From NCBI RefSeq assembly GCF_040412425.1, contig NC_089782.1:28581736-28645735 (forward strand): a stretch of 64,000 nucleotides of DNA, given 5' to 3'. This document shows, one piece after another, positions 1 to 27,699 of this stretch. Both the position numbers and the translations under genes were made by a program. This DNA is from Macrobrachium rosenbergii (Eukaryota > Arthropoda > Malacostraca > Decapoda > Palaemonidae). The notes under the pieces were generated by a model, which had not been told where the DNA came from, did not search any database, and worked only from the letters and a program-made list of their open reading frames with translations. The first letter of the stretch is position 1; each line of letters starts with the position of its first letter.

Positions 1-1540
1 GTATGTCATAATTTGGTAAAGGACCCAAAGTTCTGGTTATTCTGATTTTTATTGGCATCATGTCTTTTGACAGGTATATCAATTTTGAGTTTACACTCAC
101 CCTTTAGCTAATGATTATGGAGGTTGCAAAAATAAAAAGAAACCGTAATTGGTAACTGAAGAGGAGAAACTAAGGTAAATATGTTTACCTGTCAATAGGT
201 GCATCTGACCAATTAAACATTCGTTTTCATTGAAAATCCAAAATAATTAACCATTTAAGTAGCCCCCTTACATCAAATTATAGTGATTACTAGTGAAAAC
301 CAAGTTTAGGGTGAGGTAAAACAAAAACTAGGCTTAATAAAGTAACAGGTTAAATCCTGAGTTCATAATCTAACCTAACCTTAGGTGCTGCATCCTACCT
401 GCCCATCAGGACCCCCAATCCGGATCTGACCAAGGTTGCTGTAATTTACAGTGAAATACAGCAATGTGTTAGGATGCAACCTTCCAAAAATAAATGGAAC
501 CCAGGACCCTGATTGGGGTTGAGGGTCCTTGCATCTCGTGGACCCCCAGCTAACCAGACTTATGTAGCTGTAAATCGCAGAAGCACTATACTTTGGTATC
601 CGTGAAGGGATGGGACAGCCCTGCCCCTAGCCCCAACCTAGTTTAGCAATAGGCCTAAAGCTAAAGTCACTAGCATAATTTCCCAGTGTGGCCTCTCCCC
701 CCCCCCCCCTTCCTCTCCCTATTGTACTTAGATGTAAGGAGGTAGATCATGAGCTAAGCAAACATTTTGGATGGGAGTGAGTGTCAGATTTGTACTATTT
801 TCAGAAGCAAACATTTTGGATGGGAAATTATGTCAAAAGTGTACATTTTTCAGAACCATTACACTGTCATTTACTTTACAGTGATCTTCCCTAAGTACAC
901 AGCCTTCTTGGCACTCCAGACACTTGACAATGTTGATACACACCATAATACTTAAATAATGGAGCGAAGCAACACTTATCTTAAAAATATTCTTGTCAGA
1001 TTTTTAAATTATCACGTATGAAGGCACAGTTAGAGCATGTGAATATTACAAATATTAGCTAAACTGTATAAGGTGGCCAGCTTTATTCTGCAGACTAGGA
1101 AAGGGAGACTGAAAAATTAAGATTAAATTACTGTAACTGTCAACATTTCAAACAGAAGCTGGACTTTGGGCGCTGGATTTGAAACACAATGAATTTTTTG
1201 CAGAAAAATATTAGGTTGTCATTACGGTAATCATATTATGGTGCCAAATTCATTGTGAGTTTTGACTGACTGACCTGCTGTCATTTGGTGTTTAGCTTAT
1301 CAGTATTCTGTACTGATTTTTAATGCAAATGCAACAGGTAACAAGATAGCACAGAACTAAAAATAAAGAAAAAGTTTAATCTTGAAAGAAGCAATAGACG
1401 CATTGAGAGGATGGAGGACTCAAGGACACCGTCTTGGACTAGACATATGTTGTTACTGTCTTGTATTATTCTTATTTTTTTGTTCCTACTGGAGTATAAA
1501 CCTCATATTTATTTAGGGATATCCTTTAGTGACAGCTTAT
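1..1540. other. AT-rich sequence without a supportable gene
   Basis: No ORF here has a recognisable domain or a convincing splice-bounded structure. Visible details are a short C-run near 700-710 and a direct duplication at about 755-865, in which a segment containing GCAAACATTTTGGATGGGA occurs twice about 49 bp apart. It could be intron or intergenic DNA of a gene beyond the left edge. Confidence 0.5.
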
Positions 1541-1544
1541 TAGG

Positions 1545-1815
1545 TCACTGAATGATTGATTGATTTATGAAAATTTTGCACAAAACCAAGAGCTGGGGCA
1601 CTATCACCTCTCAGTGCTTGAGACATTTAAAAGAGGGAGTGGGAGTGGTAGCACAGCAAGATTTGAAGAAAGGAAGTGGAATGGAGGTAAAAAGAAAGGC
1701 TAAAAAGTGAATGCAGCTAGGGGCTGAAGGGACACTGCAAAAAACCATTAGTAATGCCTACGGTGCACCACATAGGGTGCATTGACATAACTGCTGTACC
1801 TCCCTAAGAGATCAG
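1545..1815 (+). repeat. Diverged copy of the dispersed decapod repeat, with a different head
   Basis: The right half carries the family tail: GCAGCTAGGGGCTGAAGG, then an 'actgcaaaaaacc' stretch, 'taatgcctacggtgcacc' and a 'gtgcattgac' end. The left half (GATTGATTGATTTATG onward) does not match the other copies, so this is a chimeric or strongly diverged member. Family copies at 10402, 49468 and 51610 show the same tail. Confidence 0.65.
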
Positions 1816-1849
1816 TTAAATATTGTTGGGTAGGCGACGGGTAAGGGAA

Positions 1850-4800
1850 CCGCTGACCCCTTACTATTAATCATAATTTTTGACTTGTGAGATCAAGATA
1901 TGTCTTCCTTGGGCTGTCACATGGTGTTTGTGATTGGTACAAATCTTCCTATGGAGAAGGATACTCCTAAATACAGTACCTAGAAGGGTTTGAATACCTT
2001 GGAAAAATAAATGTGTAGAATTTGATATGTATGCGCATAACTTTTGCACACCATAATAAAATGCTGGTAACATCCAAGTTTCAGCTTGAAAATTCTACTT
2101 CGGAGCTGCCAGTACAGAAGTTTTTGTTACCACTTACTATACTGTATAGGAAATTTCCCAGATTGTATGAGATGGGCTTCAACTGGAATTTTGCTCCTTT
2201 TATCAACATGTGGCACTAGTGATTTAGTTTATCTTTTCAAATGAATTATGTATTTCAGACTTCACTGGGAGTCCATCTGCCTGAAACTTGGTGTTGTTAA
2301 CTCTAGTTTTTGGTAATTTCAGAAAATGTTTTTCAGATTTTATTATGTAACTCTCCTTTTTGTTTTGTTATTACTGTGGTAATCTTTATGTTTATTGATG
2401 TTCACATGTTGTTTCAGTGTTTCATTCCTTTTATAGGTTCTTTGTTCAGTTACCATTTTTTTCTTAATTTTTTCAAATTTCATTAATAGCTAATAGTAGT
2501 AGCCCCATGTTCTGCTATAATTTCACGTATGTCCAGTGTTAATTTCCTATTAACATTCTTGTAAAGTTGTCTTTACCATATTGTCGAATATCACTCTCTA
2601 TTTTGAACTAAAAATATTTATATCATTCATGGAACCAAAAAAAAAACATTTAACAAAATGTGTTGCTGTTGCACTTTCCAAGATTGCCACCCCTAGCAAT
2701 TCAGAACCCATATGTCAAGGAAAAAAAATTGCCTTAACTGTCAAACATTTGTTAATTCTCATATCTTTATTACTATATTTTTTATCATCAATGAGACCAT
2801 AAAATAGTCTAGTCTACGATTGTTCCCTAAAAACAAAAACTAGTCTGCAAAATGCTCATAATATTTTTCAGATTTGTGATTAAATACAATATCATTTTAA
2901 GACAAGATTGTTCTGACCAGCCATTTTTGTGTTGAGAAAGTTAGTTCAGTCTAGTTCAATAGCTGGTCCTAACAAATTGCTTTTTTTTTTTTTTTATAAT
3001 GAAGGTTGTTCTGTCTTGATACTAGTTTTGTATTGGATTTCACATTAATAGTCACTATCAAAACCAGAATTAAAGTGAATGTGGACATGAGATTTTAAAT
3101 GCTTCTTATTCTGAAAGGTAGTGGCTCCAAAGTTCTAAATAAGTAATTGGACTTTTCAGTTTCATGTGTTTTACTTGGTTATATATGGTTTCAGAATTCA
3201 GCGCAAAATTACTCTCAGTATCATTAAGAGAATAAGTTGTCATCTTATATACTTACAGCAGTTCATTAACAGTCTGTGAATTAAAATAAATCAAAAGCCA
3301 GTGTAACAGGAAATTTGTGCATGGGATCAAGTAGGGCATTCAATTTTAATGATGAAAAAGTGAAGAGAATGATTGACAGATCGGTAGTGCAAAACATTTA
3401 AAAATGTTATGGATGTGTTAAAAAGGAAAAGTATAAAATTGAATGTTATGAACATTTTAAAAAGAAAAGAAAAAAAAAAAAAAACTGTGTTGAAAGCAGT
3501 ATATAGTTTCTTAAAAGGGAACAGACTGAAAATTACGAGGGCATAATTATCACGTCTTCCCTAACGTTATCAGTCATAGATTTTCCTTGGAATGGAATGG
3601 AAGGTACTTTCCTTGATAAGAATTCTATGGGGGAATGGCACCAGAATATTCTCCACTGCCTTCTCTTGTAAGGGGAACATTGATTGCCAATTCCTTGGAA
3701 AACTTGACATGTAATCACACAAGAGTAATTAGTCCAGAATAATTTTGTTATACTAATTAAAGATGACCAAAGGTGTTATTTTTTTTCATTCTGATTGACA
3801 TGGAGGAGAAAAACACCTTCCCTGCAATTTTCTTTACCAGTATACAACTATGCTGGTCACCTCATTGCAGCAGGTATTGTTAACTTGTTCTCAGTTCTCA
3901 AATATATAATGTCCCTGATACCAGGAGCATTTAGCCCACTGAGTTCGACTTTGAAAGAATTTCTCTTGTGAGATAGATGGTTCACCATCTAACTTGTATG
4001 TCGTATAGTTCAAGCATAACCCAAGTTACGACTGAATTCTTCGATGTAAAAAATAAATAGCCAACCACAACCAGTTTCTAAACTGAAGCTGGCACGAAGA
4101 TTCAGAACTCAGTAATAGTATAAATTCATATTCACCATGCAAAACTGAAATATGTATTAGACACACTTGTCTAAATAGAACACATTACACTTTGTAGCAA
4201 AACTGTTAACAAGCAAATCTTACTCAGAACTTAGATGGTTTTTGAACTCATCCAGAATGCAAACTGTATAACAAAAAAAAAAAAAACCTCATTTATTATT
4301 GCATGAATTACAGCTTTCCCAACAAAAATTAGGATAAAAAAACGCATTTCCATGTTATCAATCTTTCTATCAATAAAAAAATCACCTTTGTTTCTATTAA
4401 CACAAAACCAACAATGCTGCACGATGCAAATAGTGTTGGATCAAGACTTTAACTACAGTTATTTATCACAAAACTTTTTAACTGGATTCCCATTGTCTTG
4501 TATTTGTGAAAATATTCTAATTTATTTGAAAAATGTATTTTTAAGCAAGCTTTGAAGCAGTGCTGATATTTTTACCTCAAAAACATTTATGAAATTTCCC
4601 TCATTTTTTTTACGTAATAAAAATTGAGTTTACAAACCTTTGTAGTGCAAGGGAGATATACAAGTTTGAAAAATAAAGATCAGAAATATGGTATTGATGC
4701 TGACCATGACTATTTCAAGAAGTAAACTTAATTACAGTTTCCTCATTTCATTTTCTACTTGGTACACAGGGGTAAATTATGTCTAAAATGGTGTACAGTA

Positions 4801-7200
4801 TAATATTGTAATAGCACTGCATAAGGGCACGATGAGCCTTTATGAAATTGACCTCAAATGAAAGTGCAAACTTTAGGTTCGTAGTGGAAAAAGAATTCTC
4901 GACATCGGTGCTAAGTATATACGTAGGTTGTTTGATTATCACATCAGAAATACAAAGGGAAAAGATGAAATATCACACACCTTCTTGGTAACCCTCTCCT
5001 AAAGTATGAATGATGATATGCTAGTGGCCACAGACCTACGGGCATCAAAATAGCTTGGGTTGCAAGGCAGTGAGCTGGCGAAACAAATTGTTACTCTGTA
5101 TTACCCCTGTGTATTGGTGAGCTGCACTTGTATCAACAATCAGGTTTAGGATATGGAGTATCAGAATTTAATGTTTACTAAGAAAATGTCAAAATTACAG
5201 AAAACACTCATTCCTCGAGCTATGTAATTCACTGTAGAGAAGAAAAGGCAGCTCCAAACTTCACTTACACAAAGCATATTTAGAAAAGATATCAATTATG
5301 CTTATCTTTCAACATCCAGAGAAGGATCACTGTAGCATTCGTTAAAACCCTCCCTGGCCTTCCCTTCACAAGCCAAAACTGGTATTCCATTGTAAAACAA
5401 TAAGCACCGCTTTAACCACGATTTTCTACATTGGCATAACTTGTCACGGAATCCAATTGACAGAAATTTTAGAAAAGGTAGTCATATATATGTAATTACC
5501 TCTCTCGGGTATCACAAAGGAATTGAAAAGTTAATTTAAAATTCAAATCGTGCCTTCAACTTGGCATATTAACATTTACCCAACTTCATGAAGGCCAAGT
5601 ATCCAATACTCGTTCTTTCAAGCCAATATAAATTTACTCACAAACAGTAAGGTGAAACTGTCATGATTACGTCATCAACCATGACATCTTTTGCAAACAG
5701 TAATGTCGTACAACATAATGACACCCATTCTAGTGGAAGCATTTCCTTGTGGTACAAAAAAAATAAATAAATAAAAAAATGACTCCTTGATAAGTTGCAC
5801 TTGTAATGCTGTCAAGCAAGAGTATGCAGCTGATATCAGCCTGAAAAATAATCATATTATCCATGAGAATCATGGAAATTTAAGGTGAGTATTTCACCTG
5901 GGTGTTCGACAGTTTGTAAACTAACAGTACTGTAATGCTAACATACTATGGGAAAAAAAAATGAAAAAATGAAGTGTCTGTGGAAAAAGAGACTAGTTGA
6001 TTGATCTGTGCATTAACAAATTATTATTAAAATATTTTCTTCAAACAATAAATAATATTAATGGAAGGTATAAAGACAAGCTAGAGAAAAAAAAAAATCA
6101 ATTATTGATGGCATGTAATAAGGTCTACAGCAATTCTGACAAACACCTCAGAGACTTGAAACACCATAGCTACATCACACTGTACAAAATAAAAACCAAA
6201 GGAAAAAAAAAAAGCAAAAATCACATTTCAGCTTACAAAAAGGAAAAACAAAGATGAAAATTTCCCAAATGACTGACAGTACTCATACTGATGTCAATAT
6301 TTTACTTCATTGCTTCTGCTTATCATAACTTTCATAAACCTGCAAGGATAAAATCAAAACCCAACTTCTCTTCTTTTAAATTTCATAAATACTGCTCTTA
6401 ATTAAATCACAGCATGTATAACAACAACAGCAATAGCTGGCTCTGATCTATATCATGTGAGTGATAAATTTACAAATTATTGTTGTACCCGGTACTTCAA
6501 ACTTGATATAAATTTCTAACAGGATACAGCAGTTTGAGGTACTTACAAATAACTAAGGAATGCCTTGCGTGCTTTGAGGACTTAAATTCAATTTAAGGGA
6601 ATGATTAGAAAATGAAGGATAAAATTTTTTTCTTATAATAAACTTTTCCCTTACAATAAAAACCAATTCTTCCAATCTGAATGGATGGGCTATGAATTAA
6701 AAACAACCAGGATCCTATTTCTTGTATACAGTGATGTTGATATAGCAACATCACCTTGTAAACATATTCAGTATTACACTGCTAGCAACAGTTCTGCCTG
6801 CTAAATTTCCCCCTCCATACTAAGATCAGGCAGGCATGGTGTTGCATGTCACTAAGGCCAGATGTCAAAACTGCTGCATTATCTTGATTTTTGCTTTGGT
6901 TATGACTGTAAGATGCACTGTGATTTCTGTTAGCAAACAAAGTTTCATTGACTGGGAATTTTCCTGTACAATATATTCATAACACCAAGAAATAATAACG
7001 GTACATAGTTCACAGATCTCCTGAGGTCCATCCAGTACGGCCGCATAAATATAAAGCTCTCCGCACTATGTTCTTGCGTTAGGTCATGTTTACGTTGAAG
7101 GCAAGAGCGTCACACAAACCCCTGCATAGTTGTCGCAAGCAATAGGTACTCTCATACACACATCATATGCCACCAAGAGGCATGACTGACTGATGTGCAG
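1850..7200. other. AT-rich region without a recognised gene
   Basis: About 5.3 kb of AT-rich DNA with several poly-A/T runs. Reading both strands I found no domain-bearing ORF. The longest frame (5997-6257, plus) is a low-complexity Lys/Asn-rich translation of A-rich DNA. The right end may belong to the 3' UTR or downstream flank of the minus-strand CSN1 gene. Confidence 0.5.
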
Positions 7201-7208
7201 CTTGACAC

Positions 7209-7214
7209 TTTATT
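7209..7214 (-). terminator. Probable CSN1 polyadenylation signal AATAAA
   Basis: The plus strand reads TTTATT, which is AATAAA on the minus strand. It lies about 140 bp past the CSN1 stop codon, a normal spacing for a short 3' UTR. No cDNA is available to confirm the cleavage site. Confidence 0.5.
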
Positions 7215-7353
7215 TAGGGGCAAACTGACGATGAGCAATTCTATGTGTTCGAGTCATCTCTCTGATGGCACACACTTATGCACACCAGCCAACAAAGATA
7301 AATAACTACACCCAGGTCTAGTATCAACACAGCCTGGTCATTGTTCTCAATCA

Positions 7354-21820
<14,467 letters not shown>

Positions 21821-23230
21821 GTGATGCGTATTTGGCCGATACAATATACATATTGTTTGTTGCAGTGAATTGGCTAACATCTTAAAATAATTCTACCATA
21901 AATATTGATGAATGGCACCAATTCTTCAGAAGTTGCATATGAATACAGCAACTGTCAGTTATCTTTGAACAGTGGTCGAACTAATATCGTCAAAATTCAG
22001 CATAAGATTGGTCACCCCTATTTCATGAGCTTGTATTTCAAAGCATAGCTACATTGACTTCAGACTGCTGCCACTCAGTAATTTATAATTTTGAATAAAA
22101 AAACACCAACACAATATTCCTAGACAGATATCATTAGTTATTGCTTCTTTGTAAGAATTCACCAAGTGTCGTACAGTACATCATTTTCAACAAAATATGG
22201 TGATAGATGACCTTAAGACGAAAATTACTTTAGAAATCTAAGGAGAAATATGAAGAACATGTCATTACACAGATATTGTCATATTGTGGTATTTTGTGAT
22301 CCAGACTTCCCGTTATGAGTGTCTTCAAGTCGTTGTTTTCCCCAAGTTATGATAGTCGAGTGGTCCTTGCCGGCGGTCAACAACTGAATGATTAACCAAA
22401 GCGAACTAAGGATTTCTTGTGTAGGCTATGCCTACTTCGCAACGAAATACCTTCATATGTTAGGATCTATCGTACATTTCTATCATTCGAGAAATCTTCT
22501 TGTATAGAGTATTTTTATTTTACATCTTTCCAGAACCTTCTTGTTTAAAGTATTATTAAGCTATGGGCCTGTCATCTAGTATTCCTTGCACAAAGCATTT
22601 ACTAAGCTATGTGCCAGTAGTAATATATTAATTGGTTGTTGATTATTAGTATGAATTCTATTGACTTTGTCTACCAGAAAATAAGCTATGTTCCACTTTA
22701 GGGACAAAGTGAAAGGCTAAATAACATTAGCTTAAGAATAGCTTTCTGACAGTCTAACCGAATTAAACAGCCTGGCCACATAATAGCTTCAGTCTTCTGT
22801 CGTAATACACCAAGGCTGGGTCCATTACCTTTGTTTACACTAACCTAACCTGTACAGTGCTCAGTATTATCAACCAACTTAACCTACCAATAGCAACACC
22901 AAAATAAGCAACATCACCTCTAGCAAACTAATTAGGCTAGCCTAACTGGTAGACTGCAATCAACTAGCCTATCCCCAGACTGTGTTAGCCTAACCTGATC
23001 AAGGACAACGAAAGCTCCACAGCCTGAGATATGATCAAACCTTGGCCTGGCCAAGATTAGCATTACCGGTAAACCTCGTCTAACCCAAGCCCAACCTAGC
23101 CTGCCATACTCTTTGTTCACCATGCAGTCTAACCCTTTCGTCGAGTTGACGTGGGCTAACCCAGGGGTAGAATAAGTTGCATTACGGATGGTACTGATTA
23201 TTCATCAAAGTGGAAAGGCATATTGATATG

Positions 23231-23780
23231 TATTCGGTGTAATTGACGTCATTTTCGCCCACGACGAATAAGAACGACCCAGGCTTGGACTGTCAACATA
23301 CTAACCCCCTAAGAAAGTTTATCTGTCGACTCGCGTATTATCGCCCACGGGAGACTGACAAATTCCCCAGGGGGCCCAAATCAATCACGGCCATTTCACC
23401 CAGCCCGAGACACGCGAAACACCGAGGCGAGAATTCGGGAAGACTCGACAAATTCGCCGGATTATTCGACTTTTTGAGTTCTTCTCGAACATCATGACAT
23501 GCACCAACACAACATTCCACACGACGGCGCCATTTATTCGCCCCGTTTGAAGGCCGAAGAGGCCGTTTAACTCCCTCAACTCAGCGGAAACCTCGTTACC
23601 TGCATCAGTCCTCCTTGCATTTGCAACGGCATTTCGCTTTAAAAAGTTATTTAGTGCATCAGATCTCAACAACAACAACAACACATCTCTCTCTCTTCTT
23701 CAACCCAATGGAACCCGAAACCTCATACGCCGACCCCAACGACGATTTTCGGGAATCTTCATTTAAAACTTTTAATTCGG
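23231..23780. promoter_or_regulatory. CpG-richer candidate promoter region with a perfect CRE
   Basis: CpG density is visibly higher than in the surrounding AT-rich DNA, and the perfect CRE/ATF palindrome TGACGTCA lies at 23244-23251. The region is 1.4-2 kb upstream of the tentative CSN1 start, so it could hold a non-coding first exon or promoter for CSN1, a divergent plus-strand transcript, or both. A 35-codon plus ORF starts at 23708 and has no recognised product. Promoter function is inference. Confidence 0.4.
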
Positions 23781-23829
23781 GTTCTTCGCATATTTGTGCT
23801 GAATCATTTATATGACAATATATAGCTTC

Positions 23830-25830
23830 TTCTCATTTTAATTTAATTTATTATTATTACGAATTTTTAAAACGTCTACGACTTAGCTCATTTTCAGATG
23901 AGCAAACTCGATCTGCTTATTACTGTTCTGACGAAACTGCGCAATTGTATTTTTAGAAAATTCTCGTTAAAAATATCTTGTATTTAATTAGATTGAATTT
24001 ACACAATTTCGTAACGAAATTTATGTTTCTTTATTATTGCGTAAAGACATAAGCGACATATTAATGAAATCCTGAATATCGTTGGTGGGACGGCATCTGG
24101 GTTCAGGAGCTAAGGTGATGTTCCAATAATATATTGCCCCTAAAAGTCGTATTATAAAAATAAAGAAGTTTCCTTTAATATAATTCCACACAGAAATTTG
24201 ACGTTAATTTCAATTTATTCGTTATGTAATAGTTAAAATATTTAAAATTAACGTTTCTAAACAATTAGTTGTTTTTGAAGAATTTGTGGCCAGGTCATCT
24301 GAATTTGTATGCTATTATCAACCTTCCGCGCAGGAATGCTAAGGAAAAAACTTAATTACTCACGATGACAACATTCAAAAGTAATTGTAAACAATTGGTT
24401 GGCCTGGCGGAATGTAATATTATTCAGTGCACTGCAAGTGTGAGATGCGTTTATATAGAATTAGGCTACATAAACAAAACAATTAATGACTTTTTAGACT
24501 TGTAATAATAGGATGGGAATATTATCAAAGATTGCAGACATATTCAAATGAATGTCTATGTGATCGAAGGTACAATTTCACTGCAACATTGTCAGACGTC
24601 TTTCTTTTCAAAATATTTCACGTTGTCAGTGGTCACCGCGTACCGGTCAATTTTCAGTGCGCTGTGAGTGTATGGGACTATGTCCAAATTTTCGTGCTCG
24701 TTAAACTCTTCCGTCAAAAGCTTGAATAACTATTATCTATATGTTTTACGGACAAGTTCAGAGCCGCTGTTTTTAATTTTTAAAGTAATTACTGTTATGA
24801 TTATTATGAATATGCATAATTATTATTGAAATTTAATATTTTCACTCTTCATCATTGACCCGTAGGTCACGGTGTCAAACTTTTTACTACTAACTACAAT
24901 TTCCTTAGATTTTCATAGCCGTCATTACTGCATGGTCTGGGGATGATTTCTATAGGATAATACAGATCTTGCCTCTTCGAGACATACTTAAGTGTGAAAC
25001 ACCGAAGAAGAATGGAATTCCATAATAAAGAAACGCAGTGATGATGGACTTTGCTAAAGGTATTAAAATTTGTTGATTATAGAAACCTAAAATTTTTTGG
25101 CCAAACTTATAATTCATTTGGGTAGGGGAAAGCAGGTGGCTACGAAGCTTGTTGAGTCTCTCTCTACGCTCCTAGGATGTGCTCGCTTTTTTTTCAGGGG
25201 GGGGGGGGGCGTGAAATTGCTTTCCTCCCATCAGCTCCAAACCGCAAGAAGTTTTGCCTTTTGAAACTTTTTTTTTTCTTTTAGAGAAAGGGAAATGTTA
25301 TCCTAGAGTATTTGTATTTTTTGGAAGTGCTATGATACTAACAAATCATGCTAAAACATCAGGAACTCTCGGTCTGCTGACACTAGACGCAAAAATGCCA
25401 TTATGAATCAGTAACTTAACTATCTCGTTGACGTCAGGCATGAAGGTATCACTGTAGACATAAAGCTGTCACAAGTCATTACAATGACTTGGGGATCACT
25501 GTACCAAGGAACTTAAAATTTTGTACACTTTTTGCACCTCACGTTTAGTGTAATAAAATTTACAAGGTCAGGATCTTGTGGGGTCATAAGTGAATTACTG
25601 TAGAGCTATTTTTGCGAACAAGTGTCATAGCTTATGCAAGATTCCAGTCAGAAAGAGAAAACGATGGCATGAACTTCACAGACAGAAGCTGAACTAATAT
25701 TTTTTTTGTTTTGTTTTACCTCGAGGACTAATAAAATATCTATTTCATGCACGGAAAGATGAAAATAACGATGTCATATCTCACACATGTGTTCACGAGA
25801 AGATTTGAAAGTAACTGTAGCTTGTGGTTC
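23830..25830. other. Gene-free stretch
   Basis: AT-rich DNA with a G12-13 run near 25197-25209 and T runs. I see no domain-bearing ORF, RNA gene or bounded mobile element here. Confidence 0.5.
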
Positions 25831-25843
25831 TTACAACAAAATA

Positions 25844-26049
25844 GGGATCTTTCCTAGAAAGTGACTCGCACGGGTTTTAATCCAGTATGCATCCACCTTT
25901 GCGGTGTGTTTAGTATAAGCCCGTTGGGGGTTACCGTAAACACATAACAAAATACTGTAAGTATCATAAAGATAATGACCCCCAAGAAATACTAGTCCTA
26001 TATAACAACCACCGAAAACCCTTGGGGGTCACTATCTAGGAAAGATCCC
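25844..26049. mobile_element. Short MITE with about 23-bp inverted ends
   Basis: The left end GGGATCTTTCCTAGAAAGTG pairs with the inverse of the right end, GGGATCTTTCCTAGATAGTG. The hexamer AAAATA flanks both sides and looks like a target duplication. The element is 206 bp with no coding capacity; the superfamily is not assigned. Confidence 0.7.
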
Positions 26050-26518
26050 AAAATAGATTCTCTTTTTTTTGCGCGCGAATGGAAATATAATGTTTATTCA
26101 GAGGTAAAAGAATGATATTTCTCTTCTTTGCCCCAGGCCAGATGGGATATATATAGTTATTTCCTATTTGATTTGGAATATAACGGAAATATTTTGAGTG
26201 AAATGTTCCATAATGTTTTTTATATATTTACTGTGGAATTTTTTAAAGTTCTTATTACGTCACGGATAAATCTGACAATTTCAGGTCAGGTGATCAGTAA
26301 AATAATTACAGATATATGTATGTACGTATATATGTATTATTATTATATTTTCCCAAGAATTCCAGCCACCAAATGCTTAATTGAAAGCGGGGAAAATACA
26401 ACATATCATTTTGGGCACTGCCTGACAAGGAAGGTTGAAAGGAATATAGGCCTCTCACATAATCTGTTAATAGCACTCTGTGACTTGTTTGATATAAGCT
26501 GTGTCATGTCAAGGTCGC

Positions 26519-26791
26519 GAATATCATTATGGATCGTTGATATCTTTATGGATGGAGTGGATATCTTCATGGATGGAGTGGATATCATTATGTATAGAGT
26601 GGACACCTTTCTGGATGGAGTGGATATCTTTATGGATGGAGTGGATATCTTTATGGGTGTAATGGATATCTTTATGGATGGAGTGGATGTCATTATGGAT
26701 CGCTGATATCATTTTGGATGGAGTGGATATCTTTATGGAATGAGTGGATATCATTATGGGTGGAGTGGATATCTTGATGGATGGAGGGATG
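26519..26791. repeat. Minisatellite, about 21-bp unit
   Basis: About a dozen imperfect copies of GTGGATATCTTTATGGATGG. The unit is divisible by three, which creates a spurious open frame (VDIFMDG repeats) on the plus strand and another on the minus strand. No coding signal beyond that was seen. Confidence 0.85.
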
Positions 26792-26799
26792 TGAAGACT

Positions 26800-27440
26800 T
26801 AGAGGAAAGATTGAGAGCTATGTGCAAGCTTGTGGGACAACTAATAATTATTGATGCTTTCAGCACTTGTTGTGCATGCTGAGGAGAAGCTTCAGAACTT
26901 GGTGAAAGGGTCTGGAAGCATTTGTAAGGGAAGGAAGTAAATTAGAGATTAAAGTGAATGTGAGTGAAAGTAAGTTATCTAATCCTTTGGGCCAGCCCTA
27001 GGAGAGCTGTTAATCAGCTCAGTGGTCTGGTTAAACTAAGATATACTTAATTTTAGAAGGCAAAATGGAAGCCGGGTAGATGAAAATGTGGAAGTTAATA
27101 TTACAGAGAGTGGAAGAATGGAGATGGCTGACTTGTGTGAGTGGGAGTCATTATCTTGGACAATTGTAGGTTGGGATTGATTTGATTGATTTATGGATAC
27201 TGAAACCGGCGTCGCAAAATGAGAAGTGCATCACACAATAGGTGGAATGATGAATGTATCAGGATGTAAACAAAAGAATGGAATAGAATAAGGAATTGTT
27301 CATACATTTTGAGATGGTCTGGCCATGTCAAGAGAATGCAAGGTGTTAGATTTTTAAAGAAATGAATAATCAGAAATTGTTGGGATGGATGAGAAGAGGG
27401 AGGCTAAAGATGTATTGAATAGAGGGAGTTGGAAAAGACC
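26800..27440 (+). pseudogene. Decayed non-LTR retrotransposon fragment
   Basis: Frame-broken plus-strand remnants resemble the C-terminal part of crustacean LINE polyproteins: an EEKLQNL...ICKGRKLEIKVNV block near 26880-26960 and an RWSGHVKRMQ-like block near 27330. Stops and frameshifts are frequent, so this is a relic. Class assignment is by motif memory only. Confidence 0.55.
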
Positions 27441-27564
27441 GATTGATTGATTTTAAGTTATCTGGCATTGTGACGATCATGGTCGTTGACACTGATGGAA
27501 GGGCCCTAATATCTAGGAAGCAAGAAGGTTCATGCACAATGGAAGTGAATGGCTGGGGTTTGGC

Positions 27565-27565
<1 letters not shown>

Positions 27566-27643
<78 letters not shown>
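27566..27643. repeat. (TG)n(TA)n microsatellite
   Basis: A compound tract of TG units followed by a long TA tract, close to the end of the LINE fragment at 26800-27440. Confidence 0.95.
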
Positions 27644-27647
<4 letters not shown>

Positions 27648-27699
27648 CATGCTCTTCGCTGTTCTCATTTACATGCCGAAGTTCCTTTTTGTGAGAGTT

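Noticed and set aside
22840..23110. AACCTAACC-type telomere-like motifs
   Set aside because: Only scattered single or double motifs occur, no TTAGG array; such words are common in arthropod DNA.
26128..26706. 192-codon plus ORF with VDIFMDG repeats
   Set aside because: The second half is the 21-bp minisatellite and the first half is AT-rich with no domain.
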